Source of the DNA: Agapanthus africanus
Lineage: Eukaryota > Streptophyta > Magnoliopsida > Asparagales > Amaryllidaceae
Length of the DNA: 64,000 bases
Reading direction: 5' to 3'
Assembly: GCA_030015575.1 (NCBI GenBank)
Contig: CM057340.1
Location: 751,881,632-751,945,631 of the forward strand
Made by a program: the position numbers and the translations under genes. Position 1 is the stretch's first letter; each line of letters starts with the position of its first letter. Below, one piece after another: positions 13,121-24,506 of the stretch. Below the pieces are notes generated by a model. That model was not told where the DNA came from and did not search any database. It saw nothing but the letters and a program-made list of their open reading frames with translations.

Positions 13121-13306
13121 TCAATAGTATCCCGTACATACCCGGGATCACGGCCTCAATATTCTCGGCTGCAGCCGAGACATGCCGCTAGGCACAAAAC
13201 AGGAATGTGTACACTCGATAGTATCCCGTGCATACCCGGGACCACGGCCACAATATTCTCGGCCGAAACCGAGACATGCCGCTAGGCACAAAACAAGAAT
13301 GTGTAC
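13121..13306. repeat. 93-bp tandem duplication inside LTR of element B
   Basis: Two units, 13121-13213 and 13214-13306, share 'atagtatcccgt.catacccggga.cacggcc' and 'gccgctaggcacaaaac'. Each contains its own inverted repeat (cccggg; ctcggc...gccgag). The same pair is in the other LTR at about 21034-21219, so it predates insertion. The related LTR at 45326-48374 has a different arrangement here. Confidence 0.8.
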
Positions 13307-14849
13307 ACCTAGAACAGGTAGTGAACTGTCGAGTTACAAGTCAGGTTTTACCTTTGATTTCCCCATACCCCCAAGTTATGTGTGTATGTCAAGTCAGGTA
13401 TTCCGAAATCAAGAAACTAATGCCAACACAGGATCAGGTAAACAAGTTTGTCTGGATAGACAACAGGAACGGTCTATGAGGACTACAGGTCAGGTTTGTT
13501 GGCATTAGACACAAGATTAGGTAACGGGTCAGGTCATGGTACATCAGGTCACGTCAACAGTGTGCAGTACCATGTCGGGTAGAACAATATATATGTAACA
13601 AGTCAGGTCAAGATGTAAACAATACACAGGTGTACTCACAATCAGTTATATAATCAAGTATGGTTATCAACAACATGGTATAAGCAATAAATTAAGCAAT
13701 AGGCAGATTTACTCAATTTGCAGTACAGTAATCAGTCGTGTCACAGAGATGATTTCAAGGTTATGCGAATGCAGTATGACTACTATGGCCTTTTAATCAT
13801 GTTAATGAGTTTAACCATTGTAGAGGTGCAATAATTTAAATAAATGTTCAATACAGCTATTACAGGTTAAAATGCATACGAGTGTCCGAATGGAACAAAA
13901 CTATAGAGATAAATGCCATAAGCTATGTTAACATTAAAAATGTGATTAAACAGGTAAATATGGTTATTAGGTTCAATTTGCAACTGTAGGTTCCAAGTTT
14001 AACGGTAAAATGATATAATACAGTATTGTACATGAAAATGAGAAATAATTGTACCAAAGCTAAATTTACAGGTTTAGGGTGTCATAATGTATATGTAAAT
14101 ATTGTATAGCATGTAGCAAGGTGTACTTGCCTCAACGGGTCGCGAACCGGGAAAAACGGAACGTAAAATGTCGGCGGGGAAACTCGCGACTGGCGCATGG
14201 TTCACGGAATGAACCCAAACGACGAACAATGAAACCACACGGGTCGGGGTACCTCGCTGGAACGTCGGGACGCGTCGCCGGCACGGCCGGATTCCGGCGA
14301 GATGCAAAACAGCGACGTCAAGAATTGCGATCAAGAAAAGAAAAGAAACAAAGAAGGAGAGAAGGCTTACAAAGATTCTGCTCCTGCGGTTTATCTAGAG
14401 GGGAGACGTGAGGGTGACGACGAGGTCGACGGAGCTCCGGCGGTGGCCAACGACAGCAGCGACGAGATCTGCAGTTCCCAGGAATTTCACAGAGAAAGGG
14501 AAAAAGAGAAGAAAGGAAAAGAGGAAGGAAGCGATGCTCACAGAGGGGGGTGCTTGCGAGGCCGGGGCTACGGAGGCGAGGTCGTCGATGGCAACAGATC
14601 CGGCGTGCAACGCGTGTGCAGGGGGTGCACGGGTCTGGTCGGGGGTGCACCGGGAGAAGGGAGAAGGAGGAAGTGGATCTGTGGTTGAGACGAGAAAGAG
14701 GAGGCGAGGGTGCTGGTGTCGGTGTCGGTGTCGTCGGCGTTGGGGTTGCGGCGGTGAGGAGGGAGACGACGGTGGCTAAGGTTCGATGAGGGTTTGGGTT
14801 ACGTGAGGGGTTCTCTGTGTTTTCAAAAAGAAAAGGAGGAGAAGGAATA

Positions 14850-15060
14850 AATAGAGGGGAGAGAGAGAGAGAGAGGGAGAGAGAGAGAGAAGTTGCGAGA
14901 GGAGAGAGAGAGGAGAGAGATAGAGAGGGGAGAGAGATCGAGAGGAGAGAGGAAGAAACGGGGAGAGAGAAAGTTGGAATTTAGTGGAGGGAAGAGAGAG
15001 AGAGAGAAGGAGAAAGGGAGAGAGAGAAAGAGAAGCGAAGGAAAGAGGTGGGGCCGGGGA
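14850..15060 (+). repeat. GA-rich microsatellite tract in LTR of element B
   Basis: Runs of gagagaga with interruptions, repeated at about 22790-22975 in the other LTR and as CT-rich sequence at 45880-45990 in the opposite-strand relative. Accounts for several Arg/Glu-rich or Ser/Leu-rich spurious frames. Confidence 0.85.
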
Positions 15061-15611
15061 GTTATGAAGGCTCTGATTGGTTGAAGGAGATTGGAAGTTA
15101 GGCAAAATAAATTTAAAAAGATTTAAAGATTTAAGTGAATAGTCAAATATTATGAGGTTAAGAAAATATATGCCGGTTTAAAATATTAAAATTTTGGGAT
15201 TTTGGCGCAAAATAAAACATTTCTAAAACGCGTCCGGGTCGGGCCCAAATATTCGAAATTGAAATAATAGAATTTTAAGCAGGATCCAAAATTTAAAATG
15301 AAGTGTTTTGTGATTAAAAAGCATACCCCCAAAACGGACACACGTACGTGCGCGTAGCCGTCCAAACTCGCCCGTTTCACTGAACGGGACGAGAACACGA
15401 TGCGCGGATGCTACAACAGGGTTAGGGGTGTCAAGCAGGTCAAGATGAATATTTTTAATTTTATTTTAGATGCCAAAAATTGTTATATGCAGAAATGAAT
15501 TTGCCGGGTAAAATTTTACAGTAAGTAACAAATAAGCAAGATAAATGAAATAAGGGTCACACTCCATTCATAAAGTAACAGAAATTAGTAGCATTAGGCT
15601 CGGGTGTTACA

Positions 15612-15640
15612 TTATACCCAACTACAAAAGAATTTCGTCC
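15612..15640 (-). other. 3' LTR-proximal region of element B (PPT position)
   Basis: On the minus strand 'gaggacgaaattcttttgt' precedes 'agttgggtataa' and then the LTR start TGTAACAC. The 'GAGGACGAAATTCTTTT' phrase is a known landmark at the end of Tekay-like polyproteins. Its purine tract is weak compared with other families. Confidence 0.55.
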
Positions 15641-15679
15641 TCGAAATTCCAAGAATACAAAGATAGAAAACTATAGGAA

Positions 15680-16910
15680 AAGGTGAGGAAACTTCTGCCG
15701 GATTTCATCTTCTCGTTCCCAAGTGGACTCTCCATGCGAGCGATTACCCTAAGAAACAAGTACAAGAGGGATTACCTTGTTCTTAAGAACCTTTTCCCTT
15801 CGATCCACGATTTCAATCGGTCGCTCCTCAAAAGTCAAATCTTCTCGTACTGTTAGCTCCGAATGATCCAATACGTGCGTTTCATCTCGAACATACCTTC
15901 GTAGTTGAGATACGTGAAACACATCGTGCACACTCGCCAAGGACTGTGGTAACGCCAAACGATACGCTACCTCACCTACACGCTCCACGATCTCAAAGGG
16001 TCCAACGAATCGAGGACTAAGCTTCCCTCGACTTCCAAAACGAATCACCCCTCTAGTCGGTGATATCTTCAAGAACACCAAATCACCCACGGCGAACTCT
16101 AGAGGTCTTCTCGACGTATCAGCCCAACTTTTCTGTCTGTCTTGTACTGCCTTTATATGATTTCTGATAGTGTTAACCTTCTCAACTGTCTGCACAACCA
16201 AATCTGGTCCCAATAGTCTTCGTTCATCGACATCATCCCAGCAAACAGGTGAACGGCATTTACGACCATACAAGGCTTCAAATGGAGCCATCTGGATAGT
16301 TGCCTGAAAACTGTTGTTGTAAGAAAACTCCACCAAATGTAGATGATCCTCCCACGAACCCTTAAAGTCCAACATGCATGCTCTCAACATATCTTCAAGA
16401 GTTTGGATCGTTCTCTCCGACTGACCATCAGTTTGAGGATGATAAGCTGTGCTAAACTTCAATCGAGTCCCCAAACTTTCCTGTAAACTCCGCCAAAAGT
16501 GTGATAAGAACCGAGTGTCCCGATCGGGCACGATACTCACCGGTACTCCATGCAATCTTACAATCTCTTGCATGTACCGCTCCGCCAAGGTCTCTGTTGA
16601 TTGACCAACCCGAAAAGGAATAAAGTGAGCTGTCTTGGTCAACCGATCAACAATTACCCATACTGCATTGTTGCCTTTTGGACTCCGCGGTAAAGCCGTC
16701 ACGAAATCCATGGTTATATGTTCCCACTTCCACTGAGGAATCGGAAGTGGTTGCAATAAACCAGCAGCCCTTTGATGTTCAGCCTTAACTTGCTGACACA
16801 CCAAGCACTTTGCTACAAAGCGAGCAATCTCCCGCATCATGCCTTCCCACCAGAAATGCTGTCGAATATCTTGGTACATCTTTGTGCCTCCTGGATGTAC
16901 AGAATAAGCT
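15680..16910 (-). pseudogene. integrase and chromodomain-type tail of element B pol
   Basis: Integrase of the fossil polyprotein, which joins element cDNA to host DNA. Visible on the minus strand: an H-H-C-C zinc region (HPGGTKMYQDI ... CLVC), the first catalytic Asp in HITMDFVTAL, the second in a VPDRDTRF context, and the Glu in GQSERTIQTLEDML. The C-terminal part holds VGDLVFLKISP and FVGPFEIVERVG (GPF/GPY module). Beyond it a tail rich in EK, N-K-V-I-P-L and HGESTWERED matches the chromodomain that chromoviruses use to target chromatin. Part of a polyprotein with few breaks. Confidence 0.88.
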
Positions 16911-17249
16911 GAACTGTGTGCCTCCTTCATAAGCTCTTCACGAATACCCCCCTTTGGCACACACAAACGGCTACCATACCTCAACGAACCATCTTCGTGG
17001 ATTAATAAATATGTTCGTAGTCCGGCCTCAACCTGTCCTCGGAACTTTTGCAGTCTAGGGTCCTGCGATTGTGCTGCTTTAATATTCTCGATCAACGATG
17101 ACTGTACTTGCAGCTGCAACAACTGTCCCGTATAATGCGGTAGCACAACTTCCAAGTCAAATCTTCGAAAATCTGCAACGATCTCCTTTTGCGTAGTTAA
17201 CACCTGAATTGCTGGTAATCGACTAAGCGCATCCGGCACGACATTAACC

Positions 17250-17720
17250 TTCCCCGGATGGTACTTAAGATCAAGATCGTAGTCAGCCATCAGCTCCAAC
17301 CATCTACGTTGCCTCATATTAAGCTCCTTCTGTGTGAACACATACTTCAAGCTCTTATGATCAGTTAAACTTCGACTCTTTCGCCCAAAAGGTAGTGTCT
17401 CCAAATCTTCAAAGCGAAAATCACAGCCGCAAGCTCCAAGTCATGAGTTGGGTAATTCTTCTCATGGGTCTTCAGCTGTCTCGATGCGTACGCTACAACC
17501 TTACCATGCTGCATCAAGACACATCCCAATCCTTTCCCAGATGCGTCACTGTGAATCACCAATCCTCCGGAATTGTCTGGCACGGTCAGAATAGGGGCGG
17601 TTATCAACTTCTGCTTCAACGTCTCAAAAGTTAATGCACATTTATCCGTCCATACAAAAGGTACCTCTTTGCATGTAAGCTTGGTCAACGGCTCCGCCAG
17701 ACGAGCAAAGTTCTTCACAA
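17250..17720 (-). pseudogene. RNase H region of element B pol
   Basis: Minus-strand reading shows [35 protein letters not shown] and [11 protein letters not shown], the order of Ty3/gypsy RNase H, followed by the connection region with NVVPDALSR. It would degrade the RNA strand of the replication hybrid. The same region in plus orientation occurs at 43210-43730. Confidence 0.88.
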
Positions 17721-19034
17721 ATCTTCTGTAGTACCGGCCAATCCAAGGAAACTCCTTATCTCAGCAACATTCTTTGGAATTGGCCAATCACGAACTGCTG
17801 CAATCTTTTCGGGATCGACAGCAATTCCATCGCCCGGCACAACATGTCCCAAAAACTTTACTTCTTCCAGCCAAAACTCGCACTTACTCATCTTTGCATA
17901 TAACTTCTCTTGTCTCAACGTCTGCAGTGCGATCTTCAAATGCTCAGCATGCTCTTCAAAATTCTTCGAGTAAACCAGAATATCGTCAATGAATACCACA
18001 ATGAACTGATCCAAGAACGGTGAAAAGATTCGGTTCATCAAGTCCATGAATACTGCCGGCGCATTCGTTACTCCGAAGGGCATCACTAAGTACTCGTAAT
18101 GTCCATACCGAGTTCGGAACGTCGTCTTGCAAATATCTTCTGCTTTCACTCGGACCTGATGATATCCGGATCGTAAATCCAGTTTCGAGAATACCCTCAC
18201 GCCACTAAGCTGCTCAAAAAGTTCTCCAATGCGAGGGATAGGGTACTTGTTCTTAATAGTCACCCGGTTTAATTCTCGATAGTCGATGCACATCCTTCTT
18301 GTGCCATCCTTCTTCTTTACTAAAAGAACTAGAGCTCCCCAAGGCGAGTTACTGCTTCGAATCCAACCCTTTTCAAGCAATTCAGCAACCTGTTTCTTGA
18401 CTTCTTCTAACTCTACTGGTGCTATTGGATAATACGCTTTGGATACTGGCGCTGCACCAGGAATAAGATCAATTGCGAACTCCACGTCTCGCTTCGGCGG
18501 TAAACCCAATATATCTTCAAACACGTTCATAAAATCACGAACAACAGCCGGCTCTTCACTTTCATCAACTTCCATTGCTGCAAGAATATTGTTTGTCGGC
18601 CTAGCCCTAAACTCGACTGGCCTGACAGAACTGCTTCCTCCAGTGAAGGTAAACTCGGGATGCCCGGGAATCTGGAAAATTACTTTCTTTGCCCTACAAT
18701 CAATGTGAGCGTGGAAAGTGCCAAGAAAATCCATTCCCAAGACGACTTCGTAGCTGCCCGTATCAATCACCAAGAAATCTGCAAAAAGCTCCCGTCCGCA
18801 AACAACAATTGTACAATCTTTACACTCGCTACTAGATATGATTTTCCCATTCCCAGTGTGTATGTCCCAAAAACTAGACAGGGTCGTGCAGGTAATCGAG
18901 TGTGTAGTTATAAACTTGGATGACATAAAACAATGGGATGCACCAGAGTCAAATAACGCTAATGCGGGAAAACCATGAACGAGTAAAGTACCTGAAACAA
19001 CTTCTCCTGACGCCTTAGCTTCCCCAGCTGTCAA
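17720..19034 (-). pseudogene. protease and reverse transcriptase of element B pol
   Basis: The aspartic protease active site is visible as [10 protein letters not shown] near 18924-18953. Reverse transcriptase follows: [36 protein letters not shown] and the catalytic [11 protein letters not shown] near 17950-17985. All are in normal family spacing. Gag ends about 60 bases upstream, so gag and pol are close but in separate frames here. Confidence 0.9.
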
Positions 19035-19094
19035 GGTAAAAGCTCGAGCCTGATTAGGTCCTTGAGTCAGCTGCTTCTGCCCTTGGAACAGTTT

Positions 19095-20099
19095 CTACGG
19101 AGGCTTCTGAAAATCATCTCTCGTACGAAGCTTCGACGGACAAGCACCAACGGCGTGATCTGCCGCTCCACAAACCAAACAGAGTCCCAGCCTCCTTCGA
19201 CAATCCCTTTGCATGTGGCCAGGTAGATTGCAATAGTTACAAATCATGCTCTTTCTTCGATCGACGATCACTGGCTTCTTCATGGGTGCTACACCTCGAC
19301 GGTCCACTGGAATATTTCTGCGACCATGAGCTCGGTTAGGTATAAATGCTGGCTTCCTTACCGCAACTGCTGTCTGCTGCAAACCCCCATTCTTCCCAGA
19401 TAGACTCTGCTGTTCCCGAGCTGCCGTAAGAACCTGTGAGAAAGTGGTCAAACCCAGGGAGACAATCTTCCTCTGGATGTCCACGTCCAAACTGCGCATG
19501 AACCTCCGTGCCCTGTCTGCATCGTTGGCAACCAAAGGTCCAGCGAATCTGCTGAGTCTCGTCCATTCTGCTGCATGCACATCTACGGGTGCTCCATTCT
19601 GCTTTAGCCCGATGAACTTCTCTTCCATTTCCTCCCGTGCAGTCCGCGGGAAGAACTTCTCTAGGAAACTCTTTGAAAAATCCGCCCACTTGATTGGCTT
19701 GGGCAAACGGTTCTCCTCAACAAGCCACCATTCTCGGGCGTAATCCACTAACTGAATGCGTACCACATCCACTCTTTTCTCATCTGGAATCTGTGCCGCA
19801 ATAAGCAAGTTCTCCGTGTCAACTAGCCACTGCTCTGCTGGCAACGGCTCCTCCAAACCAGTAAATGTAGACGGACCCAAACGCCTGAAATCTGCCACGG
19901 TCCCAACTCGATCAACTGGTTTAACTTCAACCTTGTCTACGGACTGCTGAACGGTCCGCAAACCTTCCTGGAATGATTCTTCTTGCTGCTGGATCAGCTC
20001 GGTCTGTCTCTTTTGATTCTCCAGCATTCCCCTTATCACTCCAAGCATGGCGGCTTCGTCCACACGCCTCTGGTACATCTTCAAATTCTTATCTGCCAT
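19095..20099 (-). CDS. gag of element B
   Basis: 334 residues, capsid/nucleocapsid protein of the retroelement particle. A short Gln/Glu-rich N-terminal coiled stretch precedes the capsid core (FTGLEEPLPAEQWL, DYAREWW, FLEKFFPRTAREEMEEKF). Two zinc knuckles lie near the C-terminus: CNYCNLPGHMQRDC and CLVCGAADHAVGAC, about residues 285-320. The start is the ATG at 20099, the first in frame after the leader that follows the primer site. Looks whole. Typical of chromovirus gag. Confidence 0.88.
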   Translation of the reverse strand: MADKNLKMYQRRVDEAAMLGVIRGMLENQKRQTELIQQQEESFQEGLRTVQQSVDKVEVKPVDRVGTVADFRRLGPSTFTGLEEPLPAEQWLVDTENLLIAAQIPDEKRVDVVRIQLVDYAREWWLVEENRLPKPIKWADFSKSFLEKFFPRTAREEMEEKFIGLKQNGAPVDVHAAEWTRLSRFAGPLVANDADRARRFMRSLDVDIQRKIVSLGLTTFSQVLTAAREQQSLSGKNGGLQQTAVAVRKPAFIPNRAHGRRNIPVDRRGVAPMKKPVIVDRRKSMICNYCNLPGHMQRDCRRRLGLCLVCGAADHAVGACPSKLRTRDDFQKPP

Positions 20100-20473
20100 A
20101 TTCCTGAAATCAAAACACCCAACATTAGCATGATGATAGATTCAAAATATAAATCAAGACTAGAACTCCAAGATGCTTAAATAGAGTACCGCATTGTAAT
20201 TATGCCGCGGTATCATAGCCACAATTACATAACTCCACCCAGGTCGCCTAAGTCCTAGGGATCACAAGGAATCAGGTTTCGAGTCGATATGCAAAGGAAG
20301 TTTGCACATCGTAAAAGATATAATCAGGAAGAATGTGATTCAAGAACGGTAAAACGGCAAGATGGTAGGACATGTTTCCTAAATACGGGTATTCTAATTC
20401 GTGTATTGGGTACAATACCCAACTACAAAAGAATCAACCCGACTAACCTATGGCTCTGATACCAAAAGAACCA
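20100..20473 (-). other. leader of element B with primer binding site (20451-20464)
   Basis: Minus strand reads TGGTATCAGAGCCA at 20451-20464, a perfect tRNA-iMet primer site. Nine bases separate it from the LTR at 20474, more than the usual zero to three. The leader also contains a 19-base word (20416-20434) that recurs next to the other LTR at 15615-15633. Confidence 0.85.
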
Positions 20474-23400
20474 TGTCACGCCCCACTTCCCAGAGTACGC
20501 TAAAATGGGCACGTGACATAGCCAACCATGCTACCTATGGGTAGGAAGTATCCATCCACAGTCACATTACGGTTGTAGAGATATCAAGAACAAAATAACA
20601 CTATCTAAAACATGTCCATAATCCAAGATAACATGAGTCAATAATAAATAAATGCGGAAGCGAAAGATCCAATACAAATAACTGGAATGTATGTCCCATA
20701 ATGCGGGCTCACATCAGGAATAAAATGCAGGAAGAAAAACTAACTAATAGTGACACCTCACAGCTCAGCCTGCCGGCTGAAGTACTCCTGCTCGGACTGC
20801 AACAGCGGTACGGAATCTGAGCCATGCAAAACCCAGACGTCAGCGCGTCATGTCATCAAATAATATAATATAAACAGGGTAACAGGTAATGCAATATAAA
20901 CATGAATAAAACAAGGGTAACAATAATATGAATCAGAGCAGTGCAGGATAGTGTGCAGTGGGTAAACTAACTGTTCTATCAGGTTTTCTATTCTAAAGTC
21001 TATGAAACCAAATTGATGAATCATCGATGTAACTCAATAGTATCCCGTACATACCCGGGATCACGGCCTCAATATTCTCGGCTGCAGCCGAGACATGCCG
21101 CTAGGCACAAAACAGGAATGTGTACACTCGATAGTATCCCGTGCATACCCGGGACCACGGCCACAATATTCTCGGCCGAAACCGAGACATGCCGCTAGGC
21201 ACAAAACAAGAATGTGTACACCCAGAATAGGTAGTGAACTGTCGAGTTACAAGTCAGGTTTCACCTTTGATTTCCTCATACCCCCAAGTTATGTGTGTAT
21301 GTCAAGTCAGGTATTCCGAAATCAAGAAACTAATGCCAACACAGGATCAGGTAAACAAGTTTGTCTGGATAGACAACAGGAACGGTCCATGAGGACTACA
21401 GGTCAGGTTTGTTGGCATTAGACACAAGATCAGGTAACGGGTCAGGTCATGGTATATCAGGTCAAATCAACAGTGTGCGGTACCATGTCGGGTAGAACAA
21501 TATATATGTAACAAGTCAGGTCAAGATGTAAACAATACACAGGTGTGCTCACAATCAGTTATATAATCAAGCATGGTTATCAACAACATGGTATAAGCAA
21601 TAAATTAAGCAATAAGAAGATTTACTCAATTTGCAGTATAGTAATCAGTCATGTCACAGAGATGATTTCAAGGTTATGCGAATGCAGTATGATTACTATG
21701 GTCTTTTAATCATGTTAACGAGTTTAAGCATTGTAGAGGTGCAATGATTTAAATAAAGGTTCAATACAGCTATTACAGGTTAAAATGCATACGAGTGTCC
21801 GAATGGAACAAAACTATAGAGATAAATGCCATAAGCTATGTTAACATTAAAAATGTGATTAAACAGGTAAATATGGTTATTAGGTTCAATTTGCAACTGT
21901 AGGTTCCAAGTTTAACGGTAAAATGATATAATACAGTATTGTACATGAAAATGAGAAATAATTGTACCAAAGCTAAATTTACAGGTTTAGGGTGTCATAA
22001 TGTATATGTAAATATTGTATAACATGTAGTAAGGGGTACTTGCCTCAACGGGTCGCGAACCGGGAAAAACGGAACGTAAAATGTCGGCGGGGAAACTCGC
22101 GACGGGCGCACGGTTCACGGAATGAACCCAAACGACGAACAATGGAACCACACGGGTCGGGGTACCTCGCTGGAACGTCAGGACGCATCGCCGGCATGGC
22201 CGGATTCCGGCGAGATGCAAAACAGCGACTTCAAGAATTGCGATCAAGAAAAGAAAAGAAACAAAGAAGGAGAGAAGGCTTACAAAGGTTTTGCTCCTGC
22301 GGTTTATCTAGAGGGGAGACGTGAGGGTGACGGCGAGGTCGACGGAGCTCCGGCGGTGGCCAACGATAGCAGCGACGAGATCTACAGTTCCCAGGAATTT
22401 CACAGAGAAAGGGAAAAAGAGAAGAAAGGAAAAGAGGAAGGAAGCGATGCTCACAGAGGGGGGTGCTTGCGAGGCCGGGGCTGAGGGGGGTGCTTGCGAG
22501 GCCGGGGCTACGGAGGCGAGGTCGTCGACGGCAACAGATCCGGCGTGCAACGCGTGTGCAGGGAGTGCGCGGGTCTGGTCGGGGGTGCACCGGGAGAAGG
22601 GAGAAGGAGGAAGTGGATCTGTGGTTGAGACAAGGAAGAGGAGGCGAGGGTGCTGGTGTCGGTGTCGTCGGCGTTGGGGTTGCGGCGGTGAGGAGGGAGA
22701 CGACGGTGGCTAAGGTTCGATGAGGGTTTGGGTTACGTGAGGGGTTCTCTGTGTTTTCAAAAAGAAAAGGAGAAGAAGGAATAAATAGAGGGGGGAGAGA
22801 GAGAGAGAGGGAGAGAGAGAGAAGTTGCGAGAGGAGGGAGAGAGGAGAGAGATAGAGAGGGGAAAGAGATCGAGAGGAGAGAGGAAAAAATGGGGAGAGA
22901 GAAAGTTGGAATTTAGTGGAGGGAAGATAGAGAGAGAGAAGGAGAAAGGGGGAGAGAGAAAGAGAAGCGCAGGAAAGAGGTGGGGCCGGGGAGTTATGAA
23001 GGCTCTGATTGGTTGAAGGAGATTGGAAGTTAGGCAAAATAAATTTAAAAAGATTTAAAGATTTAAGTGAACAGTCAAATATTATGAGGTTAAGAAAATA
23101 TATGCCGGTTTAAAATATTAAAATTTTGGGATTTTGGCGCAAAATAAAACATTTCTAAAACGCGCCCGGGTCGGGCCCAAAAATTCGAAATTGAAATAAT
23201 AGAATTTTAAGCGGGATCCAAAATTTAAAATGAAATGTTTTATGATTAAAAAGCATACCCCAAAACGGACACACGTACGTGCGTGTAGCCGTCCAAACTC
23301 GCCCGTTTCACTGAACGGGACGAGAATACGATGCGCGGACGCTACAACAGAGTTAGGGGTGTCAAGCATGTCAAGATGAATATTTTTAATTTTATTTTAA

Positions 23401-23542
23401 ATGCCAAAAATTGTTATATGCAGAAATGAATTTGCCGGGTAAAATTTTACAGTAAGTAACAAATAAGCAAGATAAATGAAATAAGGGTCACACTCCATTC
23501 ATAAAGTAACAGAAATTAGTAGCATTGGGTTCGGGTGTTACA
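20474..23542 (-). repeat. 5' LTR of element B
   Basis: 3069 bp, matching 12561-15611 throughout. It differs by scattered substitutions and a 27-bp tandem duplication at 22456-22509 (unit gaggggggtgcttgcgagg...) present only here. Long frames on either strand between 22231 and 23037 arise from GA-rich and GC-rich composition. Confidence 0.93.
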
Positions 23543-23547
23543 GTACT
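23543..23547 (+). repeat. target site duplication (gtact), right copy, of element B
   Basis: Exact match to 12556-12560; removing the insertion and one copy restores a continuous Copia-type LTR. Confidence 0.9.
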
Positions 23548-23975
23548 ACCAAGTTCTAGACCAAATAAGGAGCACAAAAAGAAAAAGAGACCGGACCGTA
23601 CGGTAGTTGCTACTGATAGATATTGATTTGTTTGGATAGCATTTTTCTATTCCAATCCAGTCATCGACGGTTTACCCAGACAGTCTAAACACTTAGCTAT
23701 TGTCTCTATAGATTTTTGGATTTTCCTGCTTACAGAATTAATTCAAATTGTTCGAATTAATTATCCACTTCTGAGTAAACGTCGAGCCTCCGGAGTCATA
23801 GGTGAACTCCTACTTTCCAAACATAGAAGTATAAATAAAGAAGAGATTGTATATGTTTGATATACAAAAAGATTTAATTAAATAAGTATATTTGATATAC
23901 TATTGAAATTTAATTAAATAAGGTAAAATCGTCGATTTGACATACTACTTAAGATAATATATGATATTAAATGAG

Positions 23976-24022
<47 letters not shown>

Positions 24023-24494
24023 AAATAATATTGTTGTGCATTTGATGTGTATCAAATATTATATACATATGTATATGTGTGGGCCAATATGTATTAAGTT
24101 GTAACTAATTGTTTGTTTAAGGAATTGAATAAATTAATTAATTGAGATGGTTTGAATTAGATCCTTATATATATGCTTCTATTTGATACAAACCCTAAAG
24201 TGAATTAATTAAATTAGCTAGTTAATTAGTTAGAGTTCATTGATCTTGGAGATTCGTGTGGAGACAGTAAGGAGATTATCAAGGTGTAATCAAGTCGTTC
24301 TGATTGGATAGAAATTGTTATCACAGCGAACGGAGCGCAAATCCAAATTTGTGCAAAGTTATAATTTTTTCTTGAATCAATTAAGTGTTAATTGATTCAT
24401 TAATTTAATTAACCTAATTTATAAATCCTAATTGGTGTTGATGTAAAAAATTTAATTTTCCCTTCCGCTACGTTTACATCAATTTTCACCAACA
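23548..24494 (+). repeat. 5' LTR of Copia-type element E, second half
   Basis: Resumes after the element B insertion and ends ttcccttccgct...caccaaca, a common end for Copia LTRs, directly followed by a primer-site-like sequence. Together with 11759-12560 it gives an LTR of about 1.7 kb. It contains a (TA)n run at 23970-24017. Confidence 0.55.
23970..24017. repeat. (TA)n microsatellite
   Basis: About 45 bases of nearly pure alternating TA inside the split Copia-type LTR. Confidence 0.9.
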
Positions 24495-24506
24495 TAATAT
24501 CAGAGC
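24495..24506 (+). other. degenerate primer binding site of element E
   Basis: TAATATCAGAGC, two bases away from TGGTATCAGAGC, directly after the CA end of the LTR. Supports a plus-strand Copia-type element whose interior starts here. Confidence 0.55.

Larger units (their letters stand above)
12561..15611 (-). repeat. 3' LTR of element B
   Basis: Begins tgtcacgccccac and ends cgggtgttaca. On the minus strand it starts TGTAACACCC, as usual for this group of elements. It carries a 93-bp tandem duplication (13121-13306), a GC-rich tract (14110-14780) and a GA-rich tract (14850-15060). Short ORFs inside it are composition artefacts. Confidence 0.93.
12561..23542 (-). mobile_element. Ty3/gypsy chromovirus (Tekay/Del-like) element B, full length
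   Basis: 10982 bp with two LTRs (3051 and 3069 bp), gtact target duplications, a perfect 14-base tRNA-iMet primer site and gag, protease, reverse transcriptase, RNase H and integrase in Ty3/gypsy order on the minus strand. A chromodomain-type tail and very long LTRs point to the Tekay/Del chromoviruses. The LTRs differ by low single-digit percent plus a few small indels, so insertion is fairly recent. Coding looks nearly whole, with only a few breaks. It sits inside the LTR of element E. Confidence 0.93.

Noticed and set aside
17395-19950. plus-strand frames of 64-99 residues opposite element B gag and pol
   Set aside because: Shadows of the minus-strand polyprotein.
20451-20464. tRNA gene hint
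   Set aside because: Only the 3' end complement of tRNA-iMet is present; it is a primer binding site, not a tRNA gene.
22231-23037. 268-residue minus-strand frame rich in Ser, Leu and Pro, and its shorter counterpart at 14776-15105
   Set aside because: It is the translation of GA-rich and GC-rich LTR sequence of element B; periodic composition keeps it open and it shows no protein-like pattern.
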